From contig CM060732.1 in the NCBI GenBank assembly GCA_030704615.1, forward strand, positions 80,437,171 through 80,501,170: a stretch of DNA of 64,000 bases, in the 5' to 3' direction. The notes below the pieces were generated by a model. It was not told the origin of the DNA. It saw only the letters and a list, made by a program, of their open reading frames with translations, and searched no databases. Origin of the DNA: Takakia lepidozioides (taxonomy: Eukaryota; Streptophyta; Takakiopsida; Takakiales; Takakiaceae). The first letter of the stretch is position 1. Each line of letters begins with the position of its first letter. Below are positions 1-13,150 of this stretch, in pieces. Both the position numbers and the translations under genes were made by a program.

Positions 1-2408
1 TCCGGTTCCGTTTTTTCAGATATTTTAATGGAAAGAACCATCGGTTCCGGTTAATGATAGAACCTCAAAGAACCGGCGGTTTTCATTCAAATAACCAGGG
101 AGTCTTTGGTGGATCTTTGACAGTTTTCAGGCTGGTAATCTGAAAACTATGTAACCGGCGGTTATTATCTTTTGCCGGTTCTTTAGGATGCCAGCTAGTG
201 CAAAGTTTGTTTTCTCGGCAAGACAGAAGGCACGTCGACAAGTTCTGGCTAAACCTAATATATTTTAGCCAAAAAACACATTATTTTAGCAATAACTATA
301 TTGTTAATAGTTGAATTATTGAAGGGAAGAGAGAGTAAATCTCAAAGGGTGCCATACGGCCTCAACGTCAACCATGACCAAGAGAAAAACCCTAACATAT
401 TTTTATATTTTTGACTCTCTCTCCCTTCCCTCCCACACCATGCGATGAGGTGCTTGCGCTGCATATCTTTCTTTTATGATTTTTATAATCTGATCCCCCG
501 ACTTCAATTTGCAGAGGGATGGTAGACGATCTAACTGTCTATCAGAGCGACCATCGCAATGACCCTGTCGGTTATTTTAGGTCAGTCTGACCTGTACTTT
601 ACCAGCTATATTAAGCTTTCATGTAGTAGACGGACCATTGCTTAATCTCCTCCTCCTTGTGAGATTTGCATCCACTGTTCCCTATCTTTTCTGTCACAGG
701 GACTCTGCAGAATCTTGTAAGTTCAGTCAATGATGGAGGAAAACAACAGTTCGTTGAGGTAAATGCAACCCTTTACCTGTCAGTTTCATCGTAGTAGAAG
801 TGGAATCTAAAGTAATTAAGTCGGACTCGATTGTCGTTGGAACTAGTCAAGTTTCGAGGAAACAAACCTGGGCTGGAGCATTGCAGGCTTTAAAATCTAT
901 GATCCACGTTTACAGCCAGTTGTAGGTGTAATAAGAATGTGAAACTTCATCTTTGATGTGTTTACTCGAGTGATCGAAGTAGTTTTTCGAAGTTCCACAA
1001 CAGGCTAGGTCACTTGGTGGCTCTTCCGCATATCAGGGTTAATCTTGCTAGTAGTCTGAGCATTAATTCAGGACAATGTTAGCAGACTTGCTCAGTAGTT
1101 GCCATCAGAAAATTTCAGCATTGCCTCTTGCACCTCGTCATGATTAAATAGTGAACTGAGGAATGTGTTCTTAATAGGCGTATCTTTACTTATAAAGAAC
1201 TTGAATGCTGTGAGAACCTTACAAAGCAAGGGCTCTGTAGTATAGATGTGGAATGAGAGCTCCTTATGCCCTCATCCCAAACAGGCAAAATTTCATGTGA
1301 TCTCACTGATAGGCAGCTGTGATAGCTGACATGATTTTGTATGTGAGATGCCGTGTGTTTCTGTTCAATACAATTCTTTACAAATTCTTTCATCCCATTA
1401 TCTATTTTTTCGACCATTGCACTTATTTCTCGCTGATGTCTGTCCAAGTGCACACTTGAGATTTCCCGCCATTCAAATTTCCAAACTGCAGTTGGTGTCT
1501 CCTCTCTCATTTGGAATCTGGGACAATGGGTAATCGACATGATTGTGAACAAGAACAATAACGCCTGTTCTAGAAGCCCTTCTTTCATAAGGTGGAAGAC
1601 ATGGGAAAGGGGAACCCAAATTACGTTGAGCAGGAAGAACAATACACAATATACGCCTTGCAAGCAACCATGATCAACTGTGCAAAGATTTATAACATGT
1701 CTTTTGGAAGTGACAGATATAGAGTTTGCCTCCCTTGTTTTTAGCAGGAGGATAAGATTTGCTGACGATGCTGAATCACTTCTGAATAGGGGAAGGTACC
1801 AGGGGACAAGGGCACAATATCAACAGATCTGAGTAGGTTCTCATTCTCAAATTAAAAGAGTCATATGATCATCCAAACTCTGTCTATCAGTCCTTCAGTT
1901 CTTTGAATCTATTAAGAGTGTTCATCTCTCTCCCATTTCACCGGACCTTGCATCCCTCCGTTATTTCTAGACCTTTACCAAAGTTCTCTAAGTGGTCTGT
2001 GCTGCACATGGAACTTTTTTGAAGCTGTCATCCCTCTGCCTGTCCATACATCCTGGAGGAATGTCACTGCCTCTGGACGCTCCAAGTTTTCACGCAGAGA
2101 GGTTGAAAATTTAGCTTGATTATATGTTGAATACTTTGATTGAGCTTTGTTGAGAAGCCATACATATCTATCACACCAGGTGTAAGTTGAAGCAGCAAAA
2201 AGTATTTTACGTGGTGGAGACTCCCACCCTTACCCTGGGGCACTAGATACCCTTTCCGACATTCCCCATCTCTTTCTGGCCTTCGGTTCATCTCCCAGGT
2301 TGGCATGCTACATATGGAATATAATGACCTGAGATAGCATCTCCTGAAAGTGAGGAAAGGAGACAACATCCTGGAGATAGCAAGCCTATCAATCAAGAAG
2401 CAACAAAG
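1..2408. other. 5' flank of SERINC gene, mostly non-coding
   Basis: No convincing protein gene was found here. Bases 1-180 are rich in the motif CCGGTT/GAACCG, which also dominates the TIR element at 20407-21477. Two short stretches look like exons by splice-site appearance: about 520-581 (preceded by tttgcag, followed by gtcagt) and about 700-758 (preceded by cacag, followed by gtaaat). They do not join into one open frame, so at best they are 5' non-coding exons of SERINC or pieces of an unseen gene. The rest holds unconserved short frames only. Confidence 0.4.
178..306 (-). repeat. Dispersed repeat, inverted copy of 36956-37080
   Basis: Reading this stretch against the reverse complement of about 36956-37080 gives near-continuous identity. 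Shared landmarks are TTCTTTAGGATGCCAGCTAG, CGACAAGTTCTGGCTAAA and the closing ACTATATTGTT. A block of about 25 bases in the middle differs. It contains the self-complementary pieces GGCTAAA and TTTAGCC. No coding is visible. The element type is unknown; both copies could be ends of one larger transposon. Confidence 0.75.
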
Positions 2409-5400
2409 ATGTGTCTGGCGGGGTGCTTGGTAGCAACCTGCATTTGTCAGTCATGTGTGAGGCCCAACCGCATGGTGGCGCGGTACATTTATGGCGTTCT
2501 CTTCCTCCTCACAAATATCCTTGCTTGGTTGACCCGTGATTACAGCCACAAATCTCTGGCTGCTCTTCATTGTAAGCACACTTGTCTCCCCTCCTTCCAG
2601 TGTCTCAATCAGCTCCTTGTTTGGATCTGTTTCTGTGTGTACATCTCTTATTTCTTTGCTGCAAAAGGTGGAAACCTCCCAGATCAAACCTCATAAAGCT
2701 AAAACCTTAAACACAACCTTTCACAAGGCTATGGCAAACATACTCTCATAGAAGCTTTCAGCTTTGAGACTTGAAGCTGGCAGCTTATCTGCATGACATT
2801 TTGTCTTCTGACATTGTTTGAGGTTTTATGAAGTGGTTTCTTGTTGTTCTACTTTGTCCCATGGGCCCTCTGGCCCCAGTGTGGATGTTATAAAGTTGGA
2901 GGTAAAGATGTTTCTTACTCTCGTTTCATTTCATTCCTCATATGCTCTCGTCCTCCCATTGATGTAGTAAACCTCCTTCTCTCTTGTAATCAAGCTCTAT
3001 TCTCTTTCTTTCTCTCTGAGGCAACTACTTTTGTCTTGTAGAAGCCTCTGCCTTTAGCAGAGGCCTCCCGCATTTAAGAACCAAAGTATGAGGCACGTCT
3101 TCTTTGGGGTATGTTTGGTGTTGTTTTGATAACCCATGGGCAAACACGATGACTGACGCTTGCCCACCCTCTGTGGTACATAAGTTTTGCAGTGCCGGAC
3201 CTGAATGCAGAGAGTTTTTTTGGTGTTGTGGTGGGAAGTTAACAGACAAGGGTTGTAATTGATTTGATAGCATTCCACCAGCTTATTGATGCATTTTTCA
3301 CATCTACAACGTCCTGTGTCCAAAATCTATTTTCAGAATGTTACTTTAACCAAAAAGCACAATTACATGCAAACACCAAAGTAGGGTGCTGACAACCTTG
3401 CTCCCCTGGAAAGGTTTGTCTGGAACATTATTGGTCACTTAGTGCTGACATTTTCATTTTTTGGGTTTTTTGATAAGATGTCAACCTGTCTGTGGGACAG
3501 CTGCCAGCCTTTGTATATTGGCAGATGTGTTCATGAAAACAGCAGGCGTAACAAGCACATGATGGTTATGCAGATTTGAGGAGTTGTCGGGGTGGCCTCA
3601 ACTGCTTGGGCCCTGAGGGTGTCCTCCGCATCAGCTTGGGCTGCTTTGTATCCTCTTTCTGTGGCCATGCATATCTCAGGGCTTGCTTTCTTATTTATAT
3701 CACATCATAATAGTAGTCAGAAGATTCTTCAAATCAGGCTTGTTGGTATTGCCAGCCAGGAGCCTCTGCAGCCATGTTTATTCCAACAGTCAGACCTGCA
3801 CTTCATTAGCAAAACTTGGCTATTGGTGTTTCATGGACTGTATGTATTTCCTCCAATATTTGAGGTCTACAGTTGTCACCTTATCCTTGACTCATATCAC
3901 AGTTTTTTTTTTTCATAATGTATCTAACGACAGTGGGGACATCCCGAATAGACGACTGCAGAGATGCATGGCATGCAGGGTGGTGGCCCATCAAATGTCT
4001 GCTGTGGATTGTTCTCCTGGTGGTTCCCTTTTACATTCCTCCAGCTTTCATCCAGATATATGGTTAGTCCTACTGTCATAATAGAGATCCTTTTTCAAAT
4101 GTGATCTTTTGCGTAGGTGCAGTATTGTGAATAGCTCTCTCATCTGTCTGCCTGTCGTCTCCAGCCAGAGCCATTGGGAAAGATAAATCAGGGGGGCCAT
4201 AAGTTTGTAAGATTGTTTTGACAGCAGTGCTTGGGTTGGTACATTCTTGACTCCCTGTGGTTACTGTGCAGGGGAAATCGCCCGATTTGGTGCGGGGTAG
4301 GTTCCCCTGATCAACCAGATACCCCTCATGGAAGTGGGTAGGGTATTAATATATTAATGCGACTAATTAGCCTTAAAATTTATGTGTTAGTTAGAAATGA
4401 GTTGGAATGACAGAATAGATAGGATGGAATCATTTACTCTCCTATCAAAGCAGCTGTTTTTGACATTCCATTTCGAAAGAAGCTTGCAGTCCGGTTAATT
4501 GCTAATTTGCCTTAGACAAGTATCATAGAGCCGTAAGCATGACAAGTCTTAAAAACTCACACTCGTTAATTCTTTCAGGATGTGTAAAGTGTAAACCCTC
4601 TGTCAATCAGAACAGCAGCAGGGCCCCAGTATGCCAAGTTGCATTAACTGTATCGGTTTTTTTTCCTACAGTCAGCCATACTTAATATGCCCAGTGTGTT
4701 TGTGCAGAATATTTTTGTCAATCCAGTTAGTGAGTATAGTTAACTTCATCTATTTTTGGAATGAGGAGTGGCTCATTGAGAAGAATGTGCGCCGCTGGTA
4801 CTCTCTCTCCCTCTCTGCACTTTCTCCCTCTGCCTGATACAATAGTTCTCACCGGAGAGTGACTCTCTTCAGGATGTCTCCTGTTTTCTTCTGTCCCATA
4901 AGCTCTTGGAGCTTCTCATGGAAATTGTAAAGTTTCTTTCTTTTTATACCTCTCAGTTGATATAAAAAGTATTCTTATTCTCACCGGCTGCTCATCCTGG
5001 CATATGCGTACCTAGGGCTAGCAACTGATAATGAACAGTCAGGACAATGCAACGACTGGCAATGTTAGGCAATATCTAATGAGAGCATCATGTTATTGTC
5101 TCTCTTTTTCCTCCTTTGTACATAATAAACATTCCTTCTGTGTTGTCCCATGGGCCCGAGTGACATGGTTCAAGACATTGTGATGGAGGAATCAAACATA
5201 CACAGATTTAACTGTAGTAATGCACCAGGCACAACCTGCTCATGAAATTAAGGCCACGCCAACATCATCATTGCATGAAAGAATAAGATCCACTTCATAC
5301 CTACTGTTTACATTTGGGGCGGGGCTGCAGCCGACTGCCGATGGTGGTGGTCTCGATGGTTACATTTGTAGTGTCACTCTTTGCGATTGTGGTTATGTAC

Positions 5401-8400
5401 ATATGGTTTGTACCAAATGCCTCGTGCAGACTTAACATTTTCTTCATCAGCTGGACCCTCATCCTCATCCTGGTAATGACAGCCATCTCTCTCCATTCAA
5501 AGGTAATGGCATGTTTCTCTCTTTGTTCCATCTTTCCATATGTTCAGTTTAAGTCTCTCTCTCTCTCTCTTCCATTTTGTCCCATAAGCTCTATGAGCTT
5601 GCCGCGGACGTTATGAAGTACCATTTCAGTTCATTTCATTTCATTTCTCTTTCTTGCATAGAAAAACTCCAAAATGAAGAGGTCAAGGCTGAGTATGTCC
5701 ATTGCAAGAGGCTCTCCCTCATGTTGTCCACTCACTCCACGACCTTCAGTCTTGCTCTGGCAATGCAAGAAATGTAGTCAAAAGAGCAGTGGATTCTTGG
5801 GGAGTGTCATCTCCTCTGTGGCTGACAAGATCATTGGGAGGAAACTAATTGTCTGCGGTAGAGCTGTTAATTGGTGGACCAATGAGATTAAACTCAATAG
5901 CTGAGATAAGTCCTCTAAAGATATCAATCAGCTTGTAAGGTCTCAGAAGGAATTACCCTGGGACAAACTATACAGTGAAATAAAGTCATACCACCATGGT
6001 GGTAATGACGTGAGATTCTGGTTGGCCCTTCAACGTTTGTACAAGCTGAAAAACTGCAGCAAGTACAAGCGCTGAGGACTACTAAGGGTGCAGTGGTGAC
6101 TTCAACGGTTGACATATCCTTGGCAGAATTTCTAGGTCTAATAGTGAGGGGTCCTCTGAGGAATGGAACGCAGTTGGAAAAACTGTTCCTACGATTCAAG
6201 ACAGCCCTGATGAATTGGAGTATATTTCAAAGGCCTACAATGCTCCCATTAGTTCTTCTGAGATTGTGGAAGCATTTGAGCATTTAGACGGATATAAAGC
6301 TGGTGGACCTGATTGGCATGATGGCGATCCCATGATAGAGGCCCTTGTACTTCTCTTTAACCTTATCGGAAGGACTGAAATGATCCCCTTTCGCTGGCGA
6401 CATGGGGTCATTGTCAATCTATACAAGAAGGGTGACAGAGAAGAACCGGGGATCTACCGAGGCATCACGCTCCTCAATGCAGTTGGCAAGATATTTTGCA
6501 GAGTTATAAGTACTCGTCTCGAGGTTGATCTGGAATCTAGAGGTTGTTTCCACGAAGGCCAAGCTGGCTTTTGGCGAAACAGGGGCTGTGTGGATCATAT
6601 CTTCACTCCAAGCCAGATTATCAAGGTAAGGAAAAAAGAAGGGAAACCCACTTTTGTTTTTTTCTTGGATGTCATAAAGGCTTATGACACAGTGTGGAGA
6701 GACGGTCTATGGCTCCGACTCTGGTCATGTGGGATCAAGGGAAAGATGTGGAGAGTTGTCCATAACTTGTATGCTCCCTTCCTACACATACCTCGGCGTT
6801 GAGTTTTCCTCGCAACTGTAATTGGGATGCACATATTCAGGATGTTGTTCAAACTGGCAAGCACAAAGCGCTGGGTCTCCCTAAATTTTTCCGCTGCAGA
6901 GGGATCAACTCTGATGTCAAGAAAACCATGATTTGTCACGATATTAGACCTGCCTTGAAGTACGCATCTGCTGATAACTCCAACCAGGCTACGTCTCTAG
7001 AATCCATTCAAGTGGGGGTGCTTAAGGAGTGCATGTCAGCAATGTGGCTGTTCGGAGTGAGTGTGGCATCCCTTCCTTAAGCTCCCGACGAGATGAATTC
7101 AATGTCAGATGGTGGGGTTAGCTGCAACATATGTCAAACATCAGATATCCTAAGTTAATCTACTCTATATCTTGGAAGCAGGATCGCCCTGTCAAACATC
7201 CTGGCGGAAGAGAGTAGAAGAGATTCTCAAGGATCTGAATCTTAGCCTGCAAGGCTTGACCCTGCTGGATAAATCTGACTTAGAGGCTGTAGTGTCGAAA
7301 GCCATGTCTGTTGCCAGGAAATTGTCTGATGAAAATGAAGTTAGGCAGAAAACCTCCCTGACCTTGTTTCCAGTCTGTGACATGGGGAAAGACATCATGG
7401 ATGACCTCAAGGGTCTACCCACTCTCGGCACTAGGCTGAAATTTAGACTCAGGGCAGGAAGCCTACCTTTGAACAGCAAACAGAAGCAGAGAGGAAAGGG
7501 AGAGTGCAATTGCCCGTTGTGTGGGCAACCTGAAGACAATATTCATTTTCTGATTCATTATCTGGGGTTCTCTCACCAGAGAGACGCTCTCTTGAAATCT
7601 ATCAAGGGAATTGTACCTCTACCTCTGTTTACCAACTTTGAAATTCCCGAGGCTGAGCCAAAAGCCCAGGCCCTCTTGGGGCCTAGTTATTGGGCAAACC
7701 ACACACAGCAGGTTGATGCTTGTGTAAAGGGATTTCTAGAGGATATCTGGAAAACCCGGAGCAATTGTTTATTCCAAGGTAAGTCTTACTACCGGCGTCA
7801 GCCCCTGACAGGTAGGTTCTGTCCCTTTGTGTTCCGCTCAAACTGGGCGTGGGGTCAATGGCCACAAGGCTACGGCAAACAATGTCTTATGAGTACATTC
7901 TCTCTCTCTCTCTCTCGTCCCTTCCCCTGTTGGGGTCTAACGTTTGGGGCTGCTCACCACAGCAGATTGATGCTTGTGTGAAGAGCATTCTAGAGGACAT
8001 AAAGCCCAAACTACTTGTTTATACGTAAGTCACACTGGAGTGAGCCCCTCACAGAGGTAGTACCTATTCCCTATGTTTCTGTCCACGGGGTCTAGGGCCA
8101 CAAGGCTACAGCAAACAAAGTCTTATGAGTACATTCCTTCTCTCTCTCGCTGGAAAATTGCAAATCCTAGCAGAAGAGGAGAAGAGGCAAAAGCAAGTCA
8201 TAGGCACCAAGAAAAGTGCATGAGAGGCAGCAGAGGGCTAAGACTAAAACACACAACAAACCTTGGGGAGGGGCAACCTAAACCAACACAAGAGCAACCA
8301 CAGAAATAAGATGCACACACCGTGACAATGGCTCTATTCAGGAGGCCCACGGAAGTAACACAGTTGGTTTCATTCTCTTTTCTTTCCATCTCACGATTCC

Positions 8401-10838
8401 TCCTTATCCATTTTATTGTGTATGCAGGTGAATGCAGGTCTTATGACATCAGGACTAATGGCCATCTACATTGTATTCCTCTGCTGGTCTGCCATCATGA
8501 GGTGTGGACTGCCTTCCATTTTTCTCTAAATTTTCCTTAGTGTGAAATGGTCTAATCTCCTCTGTTTAGAACTATTTGTCCAGTCCCTAGTGAGGACTCG
8601 AGACTCGCATTGTGACATATTCCTTACAGCAACTGTAGTGCAACATTTACAGGTTTGATGGCCTGAAGCAATGCTAGCACTCACCAAATTTAACACCATT
8701 CGAATTGACATCTTGTGGAAAAGTTCCAATTGACATCTGTTGTGGAAAACCTTCCACCAAATTGCTGCAGGGGAGATATGTGTGTGCTCAATTGTGTAAT
8801 CTGAAGTGCAGCCTGCGGACTTCAATAAGATAAATTGTGGAGTATTCAACATGGATCAACCAACTCAGCTTACACCCAATGATTTGAAGGGTTTTGTACA
8901 TTGTGAAGCGCAATGCTTGCTTGTTATTTCTGTAGGCAATTTCACAACTCATAACTAGTGCTTATTGAAGGATGGATTGTTATTGTGTGTGGTGAGGAGC
9001 AGTGAGCCTTTGTCCGAATCTTGCAACACATGTCCACGTCAAACTGGCAAGGGTGACTGGCTTACCATTTTGGTAAGATCGCGTCAGTTTGTTTGTGTGC
9101 TTGTCTTTGCACGTACTTGTTGTATTCATGTGTACCTGCAGTGAATCACCATCTCATGAAAGCACTTGCACTTGCTGGCTCAGTTACAAAACACCATTAG
9201 AATTTGAACTGTTCCAATTTTTATGTGAAAAGTACGAGACCATGCAAGGGTTTGTATATAGACATTCCATACCAGGTTTCCTGCAATAGAAGATTGTCAC
9301 GCAAGAGGGAGGCCAGTTGGAATCCTAGAATCACTAAACAACTATGGTGATGCAGAGTTTTGTGATTGCATTTTGTGCCATAGTGTTGGCCACCTTCACC
9401 ACTGGATTGGATGCCAAGTCATTCTCGGTACAAATTCAGTACTCACCTTCCATGTATTCATTTCATTTCCAGTTTTATGACTTTGCACAAAAGTGGATGA
9501 AATTGCTTTCCTTGTAAGGTTTCTAACCGATTGAAAAGCAAAGAAATATAATGCTCAAGAATGGTTATGCTGGAGGATAATATACCCTGCATCTTTCACC
9601 AAAGTAGTGAGGGCCAAACACCACCCCTTGTTACTATATCTGTTGAGGTGATCATGGGACTCAGCTGATCGCAAGGTTTTCCCAAAAATGAAAGACATCG
9701 AAATGGATTTGAGAGATTGCAGTTTAAGAAGCAGGAGGGAACTGAGATAAACAACAAGGTGCCATACAGCTACGGCTTCTTCCATATCGTCTTTGCGATG
9801 GGCGCCATGTACTCTGCCATGCTCTTTGTAGCCTGGAATTTGCACCAGACTATGCACAAGTGAGCATTGTTAGATTAGGTCCTTTTCTATACTTTTGTGT
9901 CACATCAAAGGCCCATGTGAAGGTTGGCTATGTAGCATTCTTTGCTTCCATTTGTTGCCCTAATGAAGGCAAGAAGAACAGCTGCTTTTAAAGACATTCA
10001 TTTCTGCATTGCAGGTGGACCATGGATGTAGGGTGGGCAAGTGTGTGGGTCAAAGTTGTGAATGAGTGGCTTGCTGCTGGGCTCTACAGTAAGTACTTTC
10101 TAGACCTGCTCCCTTGTTCGTGGAGAATCAGAAGATGAATCCTTCAAACCTTGCTTGCCACAGCCTTCCCATCATGGCCCAAATCAAGTCGGATTGAGCA
10201 GAAGTCTGTGAGACCCAAACGTAGGAAGGGAAGAAGATGGAGACAGGGCTCCAGTGATAGGGCTTAATCTGTCTAGAAGTAATAGAGACACCCGTAAGTG
10301 GGTGAATAGTACCTCACCAAAAGACCTGAAAAACAGTATAAGTTCTGATGAGGGACTCGTTTTTTGGTCTACGAGCTGTAACCTTCCAAGCCATAGCTTA
10401 GTGGTCACTGTGCAGCCGCAAGTAACCTGGTTGCGGTCGTGGTTCTCATTGATTATGCACCTGCTTCACCCAGTGGGCAGTGGCACTGCCTCATCAATTG
10501 GGTGGTAGGGTGGCACATAATTCTGAAGGGAAAGATAGGGCACAAAAATGTTGGGTTGCACACTGTGAGTGGTCACAATGTGCAGCTTCCAAGCAGGCCA
10601 GTAGCTGTGGGTGCAGCAGGTGCAATAACTATGTGACGCCCAACCAGCATCTCGAATAAAAACATTACAAAGTACCCATTAGGCTCAATGGCTCTGCTTC
10701 CATGACATTCCTAGTCTTCTTCAGAGTGCGTGTTTGAACTGCAAATCCTTCTACTCCTGCTAATAGTTTATGCTTGGTTTTGTGGCAGTTTGGACAATGG
10801 TTGGACCCTTAGTGCTCAAGCACAGAGACTTCTCATGA
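2409..10838 (+). CDS. SERINC/TMS1-family multipass membrane protein, 11 exons
   Basis: Serine incorporator family protein, an integral endomembrane or plasma-membrane protein with about ten helices, linked in the literature to serine-derived lipids. Exons: 2409-2571, 3574-3647, 3903-4062, 4695-4797, 5331-5502, 8428-8501, 9142-9253, 9356-9427, 9723-9859, 10015-10088, 10789-10838. All phases join, giving 396 codons, the usual family length. Visible family signatures: the Cys-rich start MCLAGCLVATCICQSC; NCLGPEGVLRISLGCF in exon 2; DAWHAGWWPIK in exon 3; FIYFWNEEWL in exon 4; SCRLNIFFISWTL in exon 5; AIVLATFTTGLDAKSF in exon 8; PYSYGFFHIVFAMGAMYSAM in exon 9; DVGWASVWVKVVNEWLAAGLY in exons 10-11; and the terminal HRDFS. 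The ATG at 2409 fits the family N-terminus. The 3' border of exon 7 (gtatat donor) is the weakest choice. Intron 5 (2.9 kb) carries LINE debris. Confidence 0.9.
5905..7920 (+). mobile_element. Decayed non-LTR retrotransposon with RT and zinc-knuckle tail (family A), in SERINC intron 5
   Basis: A sense-orientation LINE remnant. The RT-like frame at 6215-6802 shows GIYRGITLLNAVGKIFCRV, a HEGQAGFWRNRGCVDHIF block, and FFLDVIKAYDTVWRDGLW, which holds the first catalytic Asp. The YxDD segment is missing: the frame jumps from VVHNLYAP straight to the downstream SYTYLGVEFS block near 6790. The C-terminal part at 7172-7800 contains a CPLCG-x(5)-H-x(4)-H knuckle (CNCPLCGQPEDNIHFLIHY, its last Cys now Tyr). 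It ends with GGCTACGGCAAACAATG, then TATGAGTACATTC, then a (TC)n run at about 7900-7919. Stops and shifts break the frame, so it is dead. The 5' boundary is approximate. Confidence 0.85.
7921..8152 (+). mobile_element. Second family-A LINE 3' tail, tandem to the first
   Basis: This repeats the end of the preceding element: QQIDACVKSILEDI coding traces near 7960-8000, then GGCTACAGCAAACAAAG, TCTTATGAGTACATTC and a short TC-rich tail near 8140. It is either an independent 5'-truncated insertion into the TC tail of the first copy or a duplication of the 3' end. Confidence 0.7.
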
Positions 10839-11384
10839 TACAGATTTTCCGTATGGTAGACAACGATCATATATGCAGAGCACTGCTAAAGACAAGCTGT
10901 TCAGCCCTGCAGCCCTGATAGTTCCTGGAAAGCTGCATGGCAGCAATTGTAAAAAGTTAATGCTTGTACAAAAGTGCATCCTTTGGGCCATCCCCATTGA
11001 CACATGACTAGATACTTGTCAAGAATGGATAGAAAATGTAAGCATTAATAGCACATACATTTTAAAGCAAGGAATCCTTGGAATCTGAGATTAACGGCTC
11101 TTGTCCAAACTCCAATGGTTGGTTTTTGGCCAAATCAGTGGTGAAAAGCATGGCTACAGCTTTTAAGCATGTCCACCACCCTCTTCTAGAGAAAAAGATT
11201 TATGCAGAAGCTGGCGTAATTTATGGTATCACTATACCCTTGAAGGATTACTGCCTTTTGCTTGAAAGGAGGACATCTTTTAATAGCCATAACCCAGACT
11301 GGACAGTCCCAAGTATACACATTAAATACCCGGAGAATTCATATACCTCTCTTTCATATCTAGTTCGGCCATAATGACAGCAAA
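10839..11384. other. 3' flank of SERINC, no gene seen
   Basis: Downstream of the SERINC stop I see no family-like coding and no repeat that recurs elsewhere in the window. It probably holds the 3' UTR and a short spacer before the transposon nest. Confidence 0.4.
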
Positions 11385-11468
11385 GATATGCCTAGGTGGT
11401 TTTGAACCCACAACCACTTGTAAGTCGGCTTGTGCCCTAATCTAATCACTTGGCCATCTATTGGATGC
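11385..11468 (-). repeat. tRNA-derived SINE-like fragment
   Basis: On the minus strand this reads TGGCCAAGTGATTAGAT, close to the A box of a tRNA-type pol III promoter (TGGCNNAGTNG), followed about 35 bases later by GTGGTTGTGGGTTCAAAACC, a B-box-like T-arm (GGTTCAANNCC). A related sequence with the same spacing occurs on the minus strand at 21485-21560. A complete cloverleaf is not evident, so I read it as a tRNA-derived short element rather than a functional tRNA. It abuts the TTA target site of the Harbinger element at 11472. Confidence 0.5.
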
Positions 11469-11471
11469 TTA

Positions 11472-12024
11472 GAGCATCCCCACCCTACACTGAACCCAGC
11501 AGGCCAAGGGATTATCAGGGTATACAGTTTCAAGGTGGGTGGAAAACGTCCACACCCTTACTCTGAACCCTATATCCCATGAAAATGCCCATGTCTAGCG
11601 CATGCGCGGCAACATCTTGGGAGCTGCAGCAACGCCCCTTCCTGCCAATGGGAGGTGAGGTGCGCGGATAGCATGGGCAATTCAGGGGCAAGGTGTGTGG
11701 GAGTGGGGGCTGCCTCGCCGCAGAACCCAACAGGCCCTGAATCGATCACGTAATTTTGGCGTTACAGGCAATCTTTCGGGCTCAAGGCAGCCATTCTTTA
11801 ATAATCGCCAGATTTCGACCTCGCGTAGGTCTTGGCGACAGGTGTAAAGGGAAATGAGGCTGAAAAATCATCATTTTTAGAGGGGCCGCCACAGGGAGGC
11901 ACATGGCGCCATATTGAGTGAAAACAGTTTACAACAGAGGAGCCAGATCCCACCAACCACGTGCAGGACATCGCCGCATTCCGAGTGCGCGGGAGGACGT
12001 GGAGCCAGCTATGTTGCCCATTTT

Positions 12025-12060
<36 letters not shown>

Positions 12061-13150
12061 TAAGTATAGTATAGTCTCTATAGATAGACTTTGTAATGAT
12101 ACATTTACAACATGTGTACGGGTAGCTTAGTGGTAGAGATTTCCCCCTTAGCCAATTGACTTGGTGTTTAATTCTTAACACTGCAACGTTTTTTGATAGC
12201 AACCTGGTTTGGATGATAAAGTTCCTAAATATGAAAAAGGTGGCCGCGGATGAGGGAAAAAGGGTGACTGCAGAGGACGATGATAATCAAAAGGGTGGCA
12301 GAGGGTTACAAAAATGGAATGAGAATGTCATTTATTCATTGTTTTTGGGATGAAAGGACACATGTCAGCAAATTTAGGACCTAAGAAAAAAAAAACCTAA
12401 AACACATCTTCCTTCTTTCATTTTTTTTCCTCCCATAAAACACAAAACTAAACATAGTTAAACTAAACAAATCTTGCTACCGACGGGTGTGGTGTGGTTC
12501 CTGGGCAGTGTCCCCTCATTCGCCTCCATGGCGCATAAATGAAAGAGGTTATTTTCTCCTCTCACTACTAAGGGGCCTGATTTGTGAGCTGTCGCTCCCA
12601 GGTGTTTCCCTTTTATACTATTTAAATAAATTTATTTAAAAAAAAAAAAACATAGTGACATATAATCTTCATTACTGTTTACAAGCTTTGTGAGCCAAGT
12701 TACTTGGTAATTTTATTTGTATTTCCAAGAGCCTTGCAAACATTAATACTTCTTATCTATGTGCCATGTAGCATTAGGCAGGGTCTTTTTGGGCCAGGGT
12801 TCAAATATGAGATTGATTGAAATGCAATATAAGCCAATTTAAGGTTTTCTACTTATGAATGGTGGTTTAAATTTTTTTGGTGGTGTTTGGCATAATTTCT
12901 GCCTAAGTCTCCAATGATGCCTAAACCCTCCAATTTGCTACGTCAATTCTGGGTTATTCGCCTCAGCAAGTCTACTAGGTTTTAGGTTCATTCGCCCAAT
13001 ACCCATTCAAAATCTCATATTATCGCCAGCCATTTCCACTACGCATTCTGTACAAGCGCCATACATGCTCCTCCAAGGTTCTAATGGATGCCACTTGTGC
13101 TAAAATGTAAATACCTTAAAAGAAACGTTGGCTCAAGGGTGGGGATGCTC
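11472..13150. mobile_element. Non-autonomous PIF/Harbinger element, 1679 bp
   Basis: Ends are perfect 15-bp terminal inverted repeats, GAGCATCCCCACCCT at 11472 and its complement ending at 13150. They are flanked on both sides by the trinucleotide TTA (11469-11471 and 13151-13153), the target duplication typical of PIF/Harbinger. The interior has no transposase frame. It holds a TA microsatellite (about 12026-12058), A-rich runs, and a 3' arm (12822-13112) that reappears inverted at 63690-64000. At 12122 a TAGCTTAGTGGTAGAG string resembles a pol III A box, but no good B box follows. The TIR resembles that of the coding element at 13319, so that relative could have mobilised it. Confidence 0.88.

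Noticed and set aside
1190-1663. Open frame of 157 codons on the minus strand near the window start
   Set aside because: No recognisable domain, Cys/Ser-rich random-looking composition, overlapping open frames on both strands, and it lies upstream of SERINC without splice support.
12118-12190. tRNA gene suggested by TAGCTTAGTGGTAGAG
   Set aside because: The A-box match is good but no B box, anticodon stem or acceptor stem can be completed. It lies inside a Harbinger element.
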